From Ramazzottius varieornatus (taxonomy: Eukaryota > Tardigrada > Eutardigrada > Parachela > Ramazzottiidae): a DNA stretch of 64,000 bases. The stretch is from assembly GCA_001949185.1 (NCBI GenBank), contig BDGG01000001.1, positions 8,946,745 through 9,010,744 of the forward strand. Reading direction: 5' to 3'. This document shows, in pieces, positions 33,311 to 44,296 of this stretch. The number at the start of each line of letters is the position of its first letter. The first letter of the stretch is position 1. The notes under the pieces are model-generated. The model ran no database searches and was not told the DNA's origin. It was given only the letters and a program-made list of their open reading frames with translations. Both the position numbers and the translations under genes were made by a program.

Positions 33311-34066
33311 AGTGACACAACACTGTTGAGTGGGCGGAAAGCTGGCCAGGTGCAACCCAAGTGGGAAGGAAGAAGTAGATGGACATGTTCCGAATAACTG
33401 CCGCCACCCATTTCCATCTGGTGAACCATCACTTCCTGCGACATCTGACTGGCATCACCAAGGCCCCCTTCTCGACCCGCCCAAAGACCTTTGAGGTTGC
33501 CTTGGGTAGATGAATGTTTCGGTGAATGGAAATAGCAGCAACGTCGTTCCGCCATGTGCGTGCGCGGCTTAAAAAGAGCAGACGAGGAACACCGGCGGTA
33601 ATTCGGCTGTCTTACGGACTTTGCAGACATGTAAGGCGTGTAAGCGTAGCTACTCCGAAAACAAACCCCAGCTCGACTTGAACTGGACATCGAGACTGCG
33701 CGACCCGTTCTTCACCATTTTTTAGCTGGTACCAAAAGTGGACTGCCGTATGGACTAGTGGACCGATTATGGCCGACGACGATCTTGGGCCGGCTGATGA
33801 CTTGTACCTCCTATACCGCATGGATCAGCCCTCTTTGCATTAGGGGACTTTTGCGGCTAACACTGCATCAACCAACAGCCTCGCAAGCGCCTTCCTCTTC
33901 ATATCTTCATCATCGTCATCGTAAACAGGAAGACGATTCTTACCTGAAAGAACCTTTCCTTTGGAGGTGATTACTCGGCTCCTTTTGGCAATTGTCCTCG
34001 CCTGCAGACTAACATCGTTCCTAAAAGTAGCAGATATTTTGTGGTTATGTCTATAGTTAATATTAC

Positions 34067-34795
34067 ATGAAGAATGTCATTTGAAACTGGGTGATTTGCT
34101 CCTATGGGCCCAAGAACGCATCTAACAACATCAAGTTGCTGGTTTTAATGAGGAGCATTCGATAACCAACGCGCACCTCTGCGCACCCACAAGTCACCGT
34201 TGACCAGTGGTCACCCTTTCTGTTGACCACTTACCCCTGTAGGAAGGGCAGTTTCACCTTGACAAGGGTCCTCCCGAGTTGTTTTGGAGAATCAATTTGG
34301 CAAGCCATATGGGCTGGCCACTCCCTTCCAGGCAATAGGAGTGGACGATTGGTATTTGATCGCGACAGCCAGCCACCTTCACTCCTGTTTTAATGGCTTT
34401 GTTTCCTCCTTGACATCATCTTCCTTTTGTTTCACTTTCGATCCTTCTGACTGAAACCGACTAGTTTCCATGTTCTGGGTTGTAACCGTAGCCGGTTTTA
34501 GATTATATCGTCCTAAAGAGGTCTGCTGCAAGCGTTCAAAGCAAAGAAACGTGCAATAATCAGCCCGGTCCGAAGTTCATTGTTGACATCCATTCACCGT
34601 TTACAAAAAATTTCATAACTTGATCACCATCCATCCAATCAGTCTGAACTTTGGACCAAAAGCAGCGCCGACCACTGATGCACAAGTCTGCGTCAGCCGT
34701 TTCAAACCGACCCAAGGTGCCCCAGATGAAAAAATTGATTCCTGAACAATTCTGGTCAGTGACCAAATCACCCAGTCTCAAATGACATTCTTCAT
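34067..34795. mobile_element. 729 bp element with 32 bp terminal inverted repeats
   Basis: The left end begins ATGAAGAATGTCATTTGA and the right end is its reverse complement. The 32 bp arms differ at one position (34067-34098 against 34764-34795). There is no transposase inside, so it looks like a non-autonomous DNA element. I could not define a target-site duplication. TATAGTTA occurs just outside both ends. Confidence 0.7.
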
Positions 34796-34920
34796 ATAGT
34801 TACACTCCTTACACCCCATTTTGCTATAGTCACACCCTGGGTGTGGAATTCCATTACAATCGGCCATAGATACACCCTGAACGTTACACCCCAAACCGCT
34901 ATATTTACACTGTCCCGGTA
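34796..34920. repeat. Degenerate tandem array of ATAG..ACAC units
   Basis: Four units start ATAGTTACACTCC, ATAGTCACACCC, ATAGATACACCC and ATATTTACACTG, spaced 30-45 bp apart. TTACACCCC also appears twice inside. It abuts the right end of the 729 bp element. Confidence 0.55.
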
Positions 34921-35184
34921 GAGGTGACAGGTGAGTCGCGAGTTGATTCTGCCGGGGCTGTGACGGAGGGAAGATACGATGGATATCTGATTGTGACCAC
35001 CTTTCAACCAAACCATAACCACCCGTTAACGAAAGAAAGGTATTGACCCACCCTAAGTTCCAAGTATGACACTGAAAATACGTGTTTAACATTGTGCAGC
35101 TGTCAAATGACAGTTGGAACGAAGCAAAGGAGAAACGAAACGGCTGGTGATGAAGTGAGGGTAATGTCTGTGCTGGTAGTGGAC

Positions 35185-36234
35185 TCAGTGAATGTGAACT
35201 TTTGGAGAAGCATGAGATTGTGCTTTGTCAGAGCTAGAATGGGACTTCTTTTCCTCGCTGCTGCTGCTGCTGCTATCGTTCTCTTTCTCACGCTCGAAGA
35301 AGATCTTGGCTTTCTTCTCGACCTTGACCTTGACAGGTTCTCCTTTCAGGATCTGTTTCAGAATAGCTTGTGTCAGCTTGGTGTCTGCTCCATCTTGGGA
35401 GTGTCCGGCCGTATGTGGACGACTCTTGTGTTCGTCAGAGTCGGAGCTGGAGCTGGAGCTGCCAGAATCTTTGTGGCTGTGACCACCATCAGACTTGGAA
35501 GGACGCTCTTTCCTTGCCGACTCTTCGGAAGAGTGACTGTCGCCGGATTCTTTGGAAGAATGCTTTCCAGAGGCAGCTGGACTGGCCACTGAAGAGCCGT
35601 TGGTCTTGTTAGTCGAGTTTGACGATGACGGGGGAAGAGCAGGTCCAGCTGATGGAAGAGCGCTGCCCCTGGCGTGTCGAGCGGGTTTGCCCAAGGATCC
35701 AGCATTGCCTTTGCTGTGGTGTTGGCCGCCATGCTGCGTTTTACTATGGGAATGTTCGCGCTCTTTTACAGAGTGAACTTCCTCGGAAGACTGTGATAAG
35801 GTGCTGTTGTTGACCCGGCTTAATCCTGGCTGGGCCGAGGCAGTCAGCTTGGCAGATGGATGACGGCTGCGTTTCTTGGCAGGCAACCTGTTTGGCCGCG
35901 AAGTCGCACTACGAGGCAGAAAACACTTCTCTTTGGCCTGGGTACTCAACGTCGTGAATCAATGTGAAATAAGACGCCGTTAAGGTCGCTACATAGTTGA
36001 AAAGAGAAGGTGTTTGCACTCTTACCTGGAAGCGCGGGCCGGTTGTCCTGCAGCTTGAGCTGCCCCATTTTGCGGCTTAGCCAGTGCGCCACCGCTAACG
36101 TTGGGGAGTCGAGGTTTTTCAGCGGACTCTTTCGACGAACGATGGTTTGATGGACGTCGAGGACCGAACTGGGACAGCTCGGCCGACACACACCCTACCA
36201 CAACGAGAAGGCATAAAGAGATAAGACCGTTCAT
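35185..36234 (-). CDS. Secreted Ser/His/Lys-rich low-complexity protein
   Basis: Two exons on the complement, 36026-36234 and 35185-35944, give 322 residues. Residues 1-19 are a clear signal peptide ('MNGLISLCLLVVVGCVSA'), with cleavage likely before Glu. The rest is disordered: basic patches ('PAKKRSRHPSAK'), His/Lys stretches ('HGGQHHSKG') and Ser/Asp runs ('DSGSSSSSSDSDEHK'), with one Cys. The acceptor used (gttgag/TACC) has a weak pyrimidine tract, but the phase fits and the frame stays open. The family is unrecognised. Charged, Ser-rich secreted proteins of this kind often sit in extracellular or mineral matrices, but nothing here proves that. It lies head to head with the Gly/Met-rich secreted gene. 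Confidence 0.7.
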
Positions 36235-37607
36235 TGTGCTGACAGTGGGTAATATTAATGAGATTACCGCAACACATAGACACTGAGCTAAAAGTCGATT
36301 TTCCGCTTTTATATACAGCGGACAAAGCACAAGTTGTTCGAGGGAATTGACCGGTCAGAATTTGTCACGTTATGCCGATTTGCACATTTGAACCATGCTA
36401 ACAGGGACATGCTAAGAAGAAACGTGAGCTTTGCCGCAAGTATGAATTGTGAAGAGCTTCCATTTCGCGGTACAGAACCCTCGACGCATCCTTGGTAGGC
36501 CGCAATAAGTGGTACAATGCCAGGAATTGCGTGCTCTCAGCGATGCCATTTTCAAGATGACCGCCGACACCCAGGCTTGTTCTCCGGGATAGCCCCATGG
36601 ACGAGCGATCTACGAACTATATCATACTGTCCAGGAGAACGTCTTGGGCGTATTAGAAAAAGAATACGGCGCTCAAAAACGTGTGAATGCTCATGTTGCA
36701 ATAAAGGCGTCACATCCCCACCCGTGATCATGGCGCCCGGGTTGCAGTCGATTGACGGTCTGATGGTCACGCGGTATCGGATAATAAAAACTGATTTTGT
36801 CACTGTTTTCTCAAGGGGAAAGCTATGAGGTCGCGGTCGACCTTTCGCACCGTTCCTCGAGCCGAGGTTTCTGACATCGAAAACTGCTGAAGGTACAATT
36901 GACGGCAAAAAGTTGAACAATAGATTAATGGTTATTGTTTTTACCAAATTTGACTCATTGAATTTTCGATTCGTTCACCATTTTAAACTTTGACGCCCCT
37001 TCTAGTCCGTCACTTTTCAAAATCCGTAAAATTTCTGGTGCCATCACATCCACTTTGGAAATGTATAATCGTTTCTTACTCGGTGAAATTTTATTGCACT
37101 GTAAACGGAACTCAAAATTCAATAGTTGGTATTACGGTATTGTAGGTGCTATCAAATGGAAACCAAAGGAAGAATCCAATGTGAAAGACCGGGAAGAGAT
37201 GCATTTCCTACCCGTACTTAGCCATACTTGCACTACAGTACTTGGTTAGCTCGCAAATTAAAGCACTAACTTTTCAGCACTGACTCTGTAACATCGATGA
37301 ATGTACAGGGCAGTTAAGAACCTGGTAAAGCGGATTCGGCGTAAAGCCACACAGGTTGCTTACTCACCTTTCTGTACGTGACCAGGTTAGTGTTCTGTGG
37401 CTCCTACTGGGAAGAGACGTGAAATCAGCACAAAAAATTGTTCAACTGCGCATGCGGTCATCACGACTTTTGTCGGAACAGGCCGGTCTTGCCTCTGATA
37501 AAATGAGCTGTTTCCACAGTGCCCATCATTTGAGTTGTTTTAAACATCCTGTCAGTGTTGGTTGACATTTACTAGTCTCCGTTGGAACACAACTGACCGG
37601 CTCACAG
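36235..37607. other. Shared 5' interval of the two secreted low-complexity genes
   Basis: 1.37 kb between divergent start codons. Opposed open frames (36517-36828 +, 36552-36947 -) are not recognised and may be shadows. No repeat or RNA gene was seen. It may contain a common promoter. Confidence 0.4.
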
Positions 37608-39430
37608 ATGAGGTTAATGGACAGAACCATTGGAGCGCTGCTTGCTTTATGTTTTATTGCCACCCTCTGCCAGGTATGTCTTTCTGTGGATTGGGCAATT
37701 ACGCGGTGTTAAAAGCGCAGAATTGTCATAATCTGATTACTTTTTTTCGTCCTGTTACAGACGGCACCCACAAAAGAGAAGGCACCGCCACCCATCGCAC
37801 TGCCACCCATGCCCAAGAATGCGACGAATAACGCAAACGGTACAGTATGCCAAGCCGAAATCATCACTCCGTGTTGACCTTCAAGCCTTTTACCGTATGT
37901 CTGATTTTAGACCCAGAGGGAAACGTCTCTTCTAAAGGTACTACATTCCCTCCAAAGTTTCGCGCAATCTCGTGGCTGGCCCATAGAGAAATCCCCGGGC
38001 GTTCAGACGGTTAAGGTCATTAAACTCTATAATCACTCCGGGCATTATCTTTTGCCATGCTCCGTCATTGCGCGAAACTTTCGAGGAAACACAGTGGCGT
38101 GTCACTCGAATTACATTACACGTTTCTGTACCAATCACTAATTTTTACCTCTTTCTCATGTGTTTCAGAGCTGGTTGGGACACCACTGATTGATGCAAAG
38201 CAGCGCGATGGTTCCGGCGGTAGGCATAATAGTTAAAGCGAAAAGCTACGTACATGCTTATCACTAACTTGTCTACAATTTATTGGAAACGTTTTATGCA
38301 GGCCATCACGAGAACAACAACATGATGATGCTTCCCTTACTGATGAGGTAAGTGTGTTACGTTCCAAGCAGAACAAATGACTCGCACAGCCTGCCACGGC
38401 CTTCTCTATGGTACGTTCAGAACCGTAGACAGGCTCCTCTGTCATACCTGGTTAAAAAGGCAGTCACCAAGGAAGTGCATGGTGCTGCAGAGGGGCCTCC
38501 AAAGCGTCAACATCGTTCCTCCTGTGGCTAAACAGGAGAAACGACTGCCCGCAGGTGTTTATATTTATGGGTGATGCACCTGCAAGGAAGAATGCGCTTG
38601 CCTTCTCTTGCTCACTGCTGTAATACACGAATCAATGGCAGGCTACGCCAAGCGATGACGAGAAAGCAAGCGTTTCCTTTACTGTATTGTAGAATATAAC
38701 GAGCCGTGGCAAGCAATATAATTAGTCTGGTTGTGCAACGGGTGAGATTCCCGCGTCTATGGCAATGGTTGCCTCAAATTCATTAACGTGCCACTTTGTT
38801 TGCAGCATGATGAATAACAACGGCGGCGGCGGCGGTGGCGGTAGGTACTTTTCACTTACTGGGGATGCCCATATTCCCATAAGTTGATTCTTTCGGTTGT
38901 CGTAATTATCCCACTGTTGGGAGCTTTTTCCTTCTGCGCCGAAAGTGGTGTACGCTATGAACTTGAATTCCTACAACGGCGATTCATTTCAGGAAGACAA
39001 GACGGTGGTGGTGGCGGCGGTGGCGGTGGCGGTGGCGGCGGCGGCAACAATGCGGCGGTAAGTCTTCCATGGTCATACCCAGTTACTTAATTACAACTCA
39101 AAAATCGATTTGTTGACCGTGCGTATTGCGCACTGCTCTGGTTCTCACATTATGAAATTATACTGCAAAACGAATCTCCCCGCGGCTCGGTCCACTAAAT
39201 CTCCTATTTGAAAGTTCTACCTCATGCGTATTTTTCTTTAAAACACTTTTTTTTCTTGTTTTGCAGATGATGGCCATGGTAAGCAAACGGTTTTGTTTCT
39301 GTTGGTGCACTGGTTGAGCCAAGGATGGGACCAGGAAAAGCTACATCCTCAAAATTTATTCATCGATCATTCATGTCACTTTCAGATGATGTCGATGATG
39401 CACAGTGGTGGTGGCCACCGCAGTGGATAA
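37608..39430 (+). CDS. Secreted Gly/Met/Asn-rich small protein, nine exons with microexon (paralogue A)
   Basis: Exons: 37608-37673, 37761-37839, 37912-37938, 38169-38219, 38302-38347, 38806-38840, 38993-39057, 39267-39278, 39386-39430, giving 141 residues. Every junction has GT/AG and consistent phase. Exon 1 is a signal peptide ('RTIGALLALCFIATLCQ'). Then come a Pro-rich stretch ('KAPPPIALPPMPKN'), an acidic linker, 'QRDGSGGHHENNNMMM', a hydrophobic 'LPLLMRSMM', two Gly runs and a Met/His tail ending 'MMHSGGGHRSG'. Exon 8 is a 12 bp microexon encoding Met-Met-Ala-Met. No exon is longer than 79 bp, so ORF finders will miss the gene. No family is recognised. It shares layout and tail with the gene at 62472. 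Intron 3 holds a foldback MITE. Confidence 0.8.
37941..38094. mobile_element. Foldback MITE with GTTTCGCG ends, copy a
   Basis: The left end TACATTCCCTCCAAAGTTTC GCGC faces the right end GCGCGAAACTTTCGAGG. It lies in intron 3 of the Gly/Met-rich gene. It is related to the copies at 42206 and 43169. Confidence 0.65.
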
Positions 39431-41601
39431 AGTGATCTCATCCCCATGATCTCATCCGCAACCGACACACTCCGAAACATTTTATTACTTCTCGTAGCGG
39501 CGATATTTTGAAGTCTTCATGGCGTTGATATCTTGAAGAATCTGTGAAGCTTTTCGGATGGTGAGACGCATAGCACTCCTTTTGGGCTTCTTGGTGGTTA
39601 CGGTACCCCGGTCACCACCGAAATGATCTCGCTTCCTCCATATTTACTGCCAGCCAAGGCATTACTGAAAGCAATTGGGCAAGTTTCAAATAGGAGGATA
39701 GTTTCTTTCGTGATTTCAGAACTGAACGTTCCTTCGTTTTGTGAATCGCAAAGCGAATTATTAATCTCGCTTTTTTTGACGTCTCTCAATGCGATCGGTC
39801 AGGCCAGACTGACATTTGTATATAAACCATCTGCGCAATCCCAGATTAAAGTGATTGTACCACAGCTGTTCCATATCCAAACTACAACGCCGTATCCAGC
39901 GTAAAATGATCTCGCTGGCGCGGTGGATGGTAGTTTGAACTAGAATTCATCCGGGCGGATTATCCAACCATCGATAGGTTTTTCATCCCCCGTCCGATAG
40001 ATTTGATATCCTTTGCTGTTCCAAACGGAAGTTGCGCGAGATGTAGCTTGGTTCGGCTTGCTACGGAGCTACATGCGTACTTTTCACTTTGAGGGTATGA
40101 CCTGCCGTCAAGTTTCGATTGGTCGGCTGACAATACTGGCAAGTCGTAGCCAACTTAGTTCTGGCATTCTCTCCATCAACGAAAAGCGCAAGTATCCGGC
40201 ACAGCCATTGCTGCTCGACTGCATTCCGAATTATTGCCAGCCATTCAATCGGTTACTTTTCGCAAGAGAAGTTAGCAGATTTCCACGAGTTGCTGACGAT
40301 TTTGTGTTTGGTCGACCATTACCTCTCCTTGTTGTACTAATTCATGGATCACCTTCGGGATCTTCACGAAAGGAGGACGGGAGAACACCAAATAAGCAGC
40401 AGTTGGAGGACTGGAATTTACAGGCCAATGCAGGTGAGTAACTTCCATCGGCGCATTGCCTCGATCAGCTGGTTTCTCTAAGTCGATGCTCCTGATATCA
40501 TGACGTTGACAGTATTCATATCGTTGCTGTTTCAGATTCTTCGACGACAGAAGAGCTAAGCTGGATGTTTGAACGGATGGACGGATGTCTGGTCGACCAA
40601 AGATTTGTCTGGAGGGGCATCCCGCGAATTTACTTCGTCTTACTGACTGATGTTTTTTTACCTTTCGTTGATTCTCGTCCGCTACTTGTTGGTAGTCCTA
40701 GTTGCTTTCTCGATTCTTCGTAAGCGTCTAATGGACCTACAATGGACCTGTAATTCGACTTTGTTTCACCTCATTTACTGATTTTTCGTGTATATTTGCA
40801 CCGAAACGATTAAAATTCTGAACGGAACTGTTGTCGGTTGTGAGGGGGATAACCACAGGAACAGCGGTTGTATCCGAGCAGGAGGAAAATTTGAACTGAC
40901 GAGGATCAGCGAGGCTGGGCGAGCACTTGTATTATCTAATTTTCCCCCTAGTTACCGTGCTCTCTTTATCCAGACCACATCGCCGTAACGTCCTTCCAAT
41001 TTAGGGTAGATTTGGAATACGGCTGGTAAATCTGAGTACGAAACGTATTCTTAGGCCAGTCACCAGCCAAGTACTCAAGTTTAATGTGGGAATTGCAAGG
41101 TCACTCTACCGAACGTAAACGAATGTTATAGATACAGTTTCTCTCGAAGTCTGACGAGATAAGTACGTATTGCCGGTTACGCAGCAGCTGCTCCCGCAGG
41201 ATCCTCAACAACGAAGACGCAAAGATGTGAAAGCGTCGATTAGAAAATTGGCCAGTGTTCTACTAGGGGGTACAGTGCAGTGTGGCCGAAGTATTGTCTA
41301 GAGTATGCAAATAAAAGTTCGATGATACAACTGGCACCAGCCAAAGTTCGCTATGCATTGGTACTGTACTGCATCGTCAAACTCGCAGCCTCCCTCCTTG
41401 TGTACAAGGAATGGACCCTCACCAGATATACCTAGATATTTTCCACTGACGGGTGCTTCAACTTTCCCCATACAAGCATGTAGCTCGCCTTCGGCTCGCT
41501 GTTTAAGTACACGATCGGGTGCGCCCCAAAGTGAGACTTAAAAATTATTATCAATGGTGTCACGATGCAAAAAATTTAGCTCGAAACTTTGGGGATGATG
41601 C
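39431..41601. other. Stretch with unassigned plus-strand open frames
   Basis: Open frames at 39623-39904 and 40013-40441 are followed by a donor-like site (GCAG/gtgagt near 40437) and an acceptor-like site (tgtttcag near 40533) leading to another open segment to about 40720. The predicted products match nothing I know and have no visible domain. They may be remnants of a mobile element flanking the Helitron. No RNA gene was found. Confidence 0.3.
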
Positions 41602-42006
41602 TCATGAATCGGGTACGAAATTGTTAGTACATAAAGAGTGTGGAAAACATTTTTTTCGAGGACGAAGCTTTCGGTTGTAAGTACGTAGGTTCTTTTTGGC
41701 CGGTGGGTTGTCGTCCTTAACGCGTCGTTGGTCCGTGTCAGATTTACGTTCTTTCTTGATCTTAATGGCTGTCGGTGTGGGTATTTCTAATTCTGCTGTT
41801 TTAGGACTGGGGATCTTGGTCCTTGGGCAACGTTTTCGGTTGCGAGTCGGCTCAATAATTTGGATGTCAGATGGGTGATCAAAATTTTCGGAATTAAGAG
41901 TTGTCTTGTGGGGTAAAGACGACTTGGTGGTCTTGGTACTTGAAGTTTTATCCGTTCTGGTGGGTACTTTCTTGGTTTTCTTTACGGGACGAGGACGAAG
42001 TTTCAC
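41602..42006 (-). CDS. Basic Lys/Thr/Pro-rich ORF within the Helitron region
   Basis: 134 residues, very rich in Lys, Arg, Thr and Pro ('VKKTKKVPTRTDKTSSTKTT'), with no domain. It sits downstream of the helicase on the same strand and could be the tail of a spliced or broken RPA-like protein encoded at 42405-43846. Confidence 0.4.
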   Translation of the reverse strand: MKLRPRPVKKTKKVPTRTDKTSSTKTTKSSLPHKTTLNSENFDHPSDIQIIEPTRNRKRCPRTKIPSPKTAELEIPTPTAIKIKKERKSDTDQRRVKDDNPPAKKNLRTYNRKLRPRKKCFPHSLCTNNFVPDS

Positions 42007-42205
42007 GCCGGGTACTCAAGCAAAGTTACGAGCTTGTCTTTCAATCTTATCTAACTTGAGATTTCATTACGCGTATGCAATGCATGCCTGCACTATGAAG
42101 TTCGGAATTTTACTGTAATTCAAAACGTACACGTGCCTGGCCAAGTTATTGGCCTGGACAAAAGTTTTGCCCACCGGCCGAAAATTCACTGTACGTGTGC
42201 TACGT

Positions 42206-42285
42206 GTACTGTATTCTATCGATGGTTTCGCGAATGACGGGATATCACTCACGGCGAAAGTCACACGATTCGCGAAACTACAGTA
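42206..42285. mobile_element. Foldback MITE with GTTTCGCG ends, copy b
   Basis: An 80 bp hairpin. TACTGTATTCTATCGATGG TTTCGCGAAT faces ATTCGCGAAACTACAGTA. It is a shorter relative of copy c. Confidence 0.65.
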
Positions 42286-42404
42286 ACTTTCCTCGAAAAA
42301 TTATGTCTGGTAGGGTTGAAAGGCGGGGTAACTTTTAGGAGTAGAACCGGCATGAACGACCTTTTGTATCTGTGGTCATAGTGCCAGTGTCATCTGATGC
42401 GGAA

Positions 42405-43019
42405 TCACTGAGCCTGAGGGCTTGGTGCTTTGGTACGGTTGGACTTCGGACGAAAGGGGTCCGGCTCTAAGTCGGAGTCACTCAATGCGGGCACACGACG
42501 ATTAGCTGTTGTATGGTTGGGTTTTGCAGAAAAGGCGTCCGGTTCTGAGTCGGAATCGGTCAACGTTACCACACGCCTTTTAGGTGGCGTGGGTCTTGGG
42601 TCTTGGGCTTCAGCGTCGCTGTCCGAGTGACACTGGATGTTGGAAGTGGTTACTTGGTCGCTATTGCGGTAACTCTTGGATGGTGAAGGAATCTTCTCTG
42701 TGGTTTTTTTTGGTGCGGTTTGGGGTGACGGAGTGGCTTGATATAGTTCTGAAGGAAGTAACAGGCTCAAGGACACGGCGTGGCTTCTTAGCTTTTGAGA
42801 TTGCTGGTTCGTTATGACATAGAAATAGCTCCTTTGGTTCACCAAATACAGATGTTGTTGTTCATCTTTCTGTACGTTGAAGAAGGCATAAACTTTCAGT
42901 GACATATCCTGGTCGATGGAATTGAAAAAAACGTCGGTTACGCGGAATGTTGCCCCAGTGGGTCCTGTGTGAACCTTAACTTCAAGTGCCGCTGGAATAC
43001 TTCTGTCGCTGTTGTCCAC
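42405..43019 (-). CDS. Helitron-associated ORF, possible second OB-fold segment
   Basis: 204 residues. The N-terminal ~95 are structured-looking ('LEVKVHTGPTGATFRVTDVF', 'LKVYAFFNVQKDEQQHLYLV'). The rest is Ser/Asp/Pro-rich with repeated 'DSDSEPDAFSAKPN' and 'DSDLEPDPFRPKSN'. The position between the RPA-like ORF and the basic ORF suggests one protein broken by the MITE at 43169-43324. Function is inferred only from position. Confidence 0.4.
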   Translation of the reverse strand: MDNSDRSIPAALEVKVHTGPTGATFRVTDVFFNSIDQDMSLKVYAFFNVQKDEQQHLYLVNQRSYFYVITNQQSQKLRSHAVSLSLLLPSELYQATPSPQTAPKKTTEKIPSPSKSYRNSDQVTTSNIQCHSDSDAEAQDPRPTPPKRRVVTLTDSDSEPDAFSAKPNHTTANRRVPALSDSDLEPDPFRPKSNRTKAPSPQAQ

Positions 43020-43168
43020 TTGTTAGACCAGTAGCAGTATATTAAAAGGTGTGTGTTCTTCAATATCGTGCAGATCTGTTAAGGTGCGAAGTTGTGGTAT
43101 CAGGGGCTGTTGGTGTTGTAGTTGGAGAACTGTCGTTTCTGGTCCGATGGTCATCTTTAGTGAGACTG

Positions 43169-43324
43169 TACTGTATTCCCTCAATTGTTTCGCGAATCAC
43201 GTGACGGTCGACGTAAATTACTCATGCATTGATCTTGCCAAGACACAGGCACGTTTCTAGCCCCGCCGGGTAATATTTACGTCGACCGTCACGTGATTCG
43301 CGAAACAATCGAGGGAATACAGTA
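43169..43324. mobile_element. Foldback MITE with GTTTCGCG ends, copy c
   Basis: 156 bp with nearly perfect ~50 bp arms: TACTGTATTCCCTCAATTG at 43169 onward against CAATCGAGGGAATACAGTA at the right end. TA at both edges suits a Tc1/mariner-type TA target. It separates two Helitron-associated ORFs. Confidence 0.8.
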
Positions 43325-43846
43325 GAAGAATATTGGTATTTTCCAGCGGACACCAACTGACAGTTTCGAACTCGAATGACGTGTCCAGATTTGAGGTGTC
43401 GCACTTTGTCAAGGTTTTTCTCGAACGCTTCTACATTGATCGAACCGGAAAGATCTGCCAAAGGTGGTCGTCTCAACTTGTACCCTTGTTTCGTACGTTC
43501 TTCGTCGACGAACATGACGATGAAGTGCAGGGACTCGTACAACTTTGCCTGCAAAATGATGAGCTGTGCTGTCTGGCGTTGGACAGGAAACTTTGCAAGT
43601 ATCTTCTTGGGGGTCTTGGTTTTGGAATTGGTGAGAACTGTCCAGTTGCTGGTTATCTGTGCGGTCTGGTGAATAGCCGGCCTCGACTTCCTGAACACTG
43701 TCCCATAGGTGGAGGCTTTTAATTTGCTCACCGTTGATAGTTACAGGATCAACTTTGATCAACTGTACGGTCACAACTTCTGTGAACAGTGTGGGTGTTG
43801 TATCCGGTGGACCAAATGCGCCGAAAGTCAGGGGAGGGGTAGTCAT
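43222..43846 (-). pseudogene. RPA-like (OB-fold) single-strand DNA binding ORF of the Helitron, frameshifted
   Basis: Two overlapping frames (43409-43846 and 43222-43731) read as one protein. The first gives 'VTVQLIKVDPVTINGEQIKS'. The second gives 'PLADLSGSINVEAFEKNLDK' and 'SGHVIRVRNCQLVSAGKYQY', which follow the pattern of RPA70 OB folds (D-x-SG-x-I-x-V, then G-x-V-x-R-x-x-N). RPA-like proteins are known in some animal and plant Helitrons. The need to switch frame implies decay. The 3' end runs into the MITE. Confidence 0.55.
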
Positions 43847-43951
43847 TTTCGAGCTTCTTTCAACTCAAAAAGTTCGAGGTCAGATTGTGCGAACGGAAGT
43901 TTATCTTAGTGAAACTGTATAGATTGTGCCTGCTTACGTAGTGATAAAATA

Positions 43952-44275
43952 TTATAGTAAGAGTTCTGTACATGTGTACACTACGTTAGTGGTCAAAGTG
44001 TGACCGGTGGCAGCAATTTTTTCCGGTGTGGACAGTATCAGCTCTTGATCTCGCGATCTTGCACGACTCATTGCAACAGCGATTTGTCCGTGGGAGAAAC
44101 ATCCTTTCCGTAAATCAATTCCGGTCTTCTGTAATGTGGCGCCTTGCGATCGGTTGACGGTCTTTACGTAACCGGGGCGTAGAGGAAACTGTTTTCTTGA
44201 AAGTGTGAGCCCTTTACGTTGAAGGTTCATTGTGAAGTTGATTCGCGGTATATAAAACATTCTCTTTGTCTCCAC
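43952..44275 (-). pseudogene. Helitron helicase, C-terminal motifs V-VI
   Basis: Reads 'FYIPRINF' then 'KQFPLRPGYVKTVNRSQGAT' and 'CFSHGQIAVAMSRARS', the closing motifs of Pif1-like Helitron helicases. It is in frame with the segment at 44297-45064, separated by one TAA stop. Confidence 0.85.
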
Positions 44276-44296
44276 AGTTCCTATCTGAATGAACTT

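Larger units (their letters stand above)
32005..35184. other. Repeat-rich intergenic stretch
   Basis: No gene that I can support. It holds two GGAACT-rich imperfect palindromes (32420-32605 and 33110-33310), a 729 bp element with 32 bp terminal inverted repeats (34067-34795) and a short degenerate tandem array (34796-34920). Several open frames here fall within the repeats. Confidence 0.6.

Noticed and set aside
35092-35592. Plus-strand hydrophobic ORF opposite the secreted Ser-rich gene
   Set aside because: It is the antisense of Ser/Lys/Glu-rich codons, which yields Leu/Phe runs. The minus strand has a signal-peptide exon and proper splice phase.
38700-38770. Possible small RNA gene (GGGTGAGATTCCCGCGTC)
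   Set aside because: A short local hairpin only, in an intron of the Gly/Met-rich gene. No match to a known RNA family.
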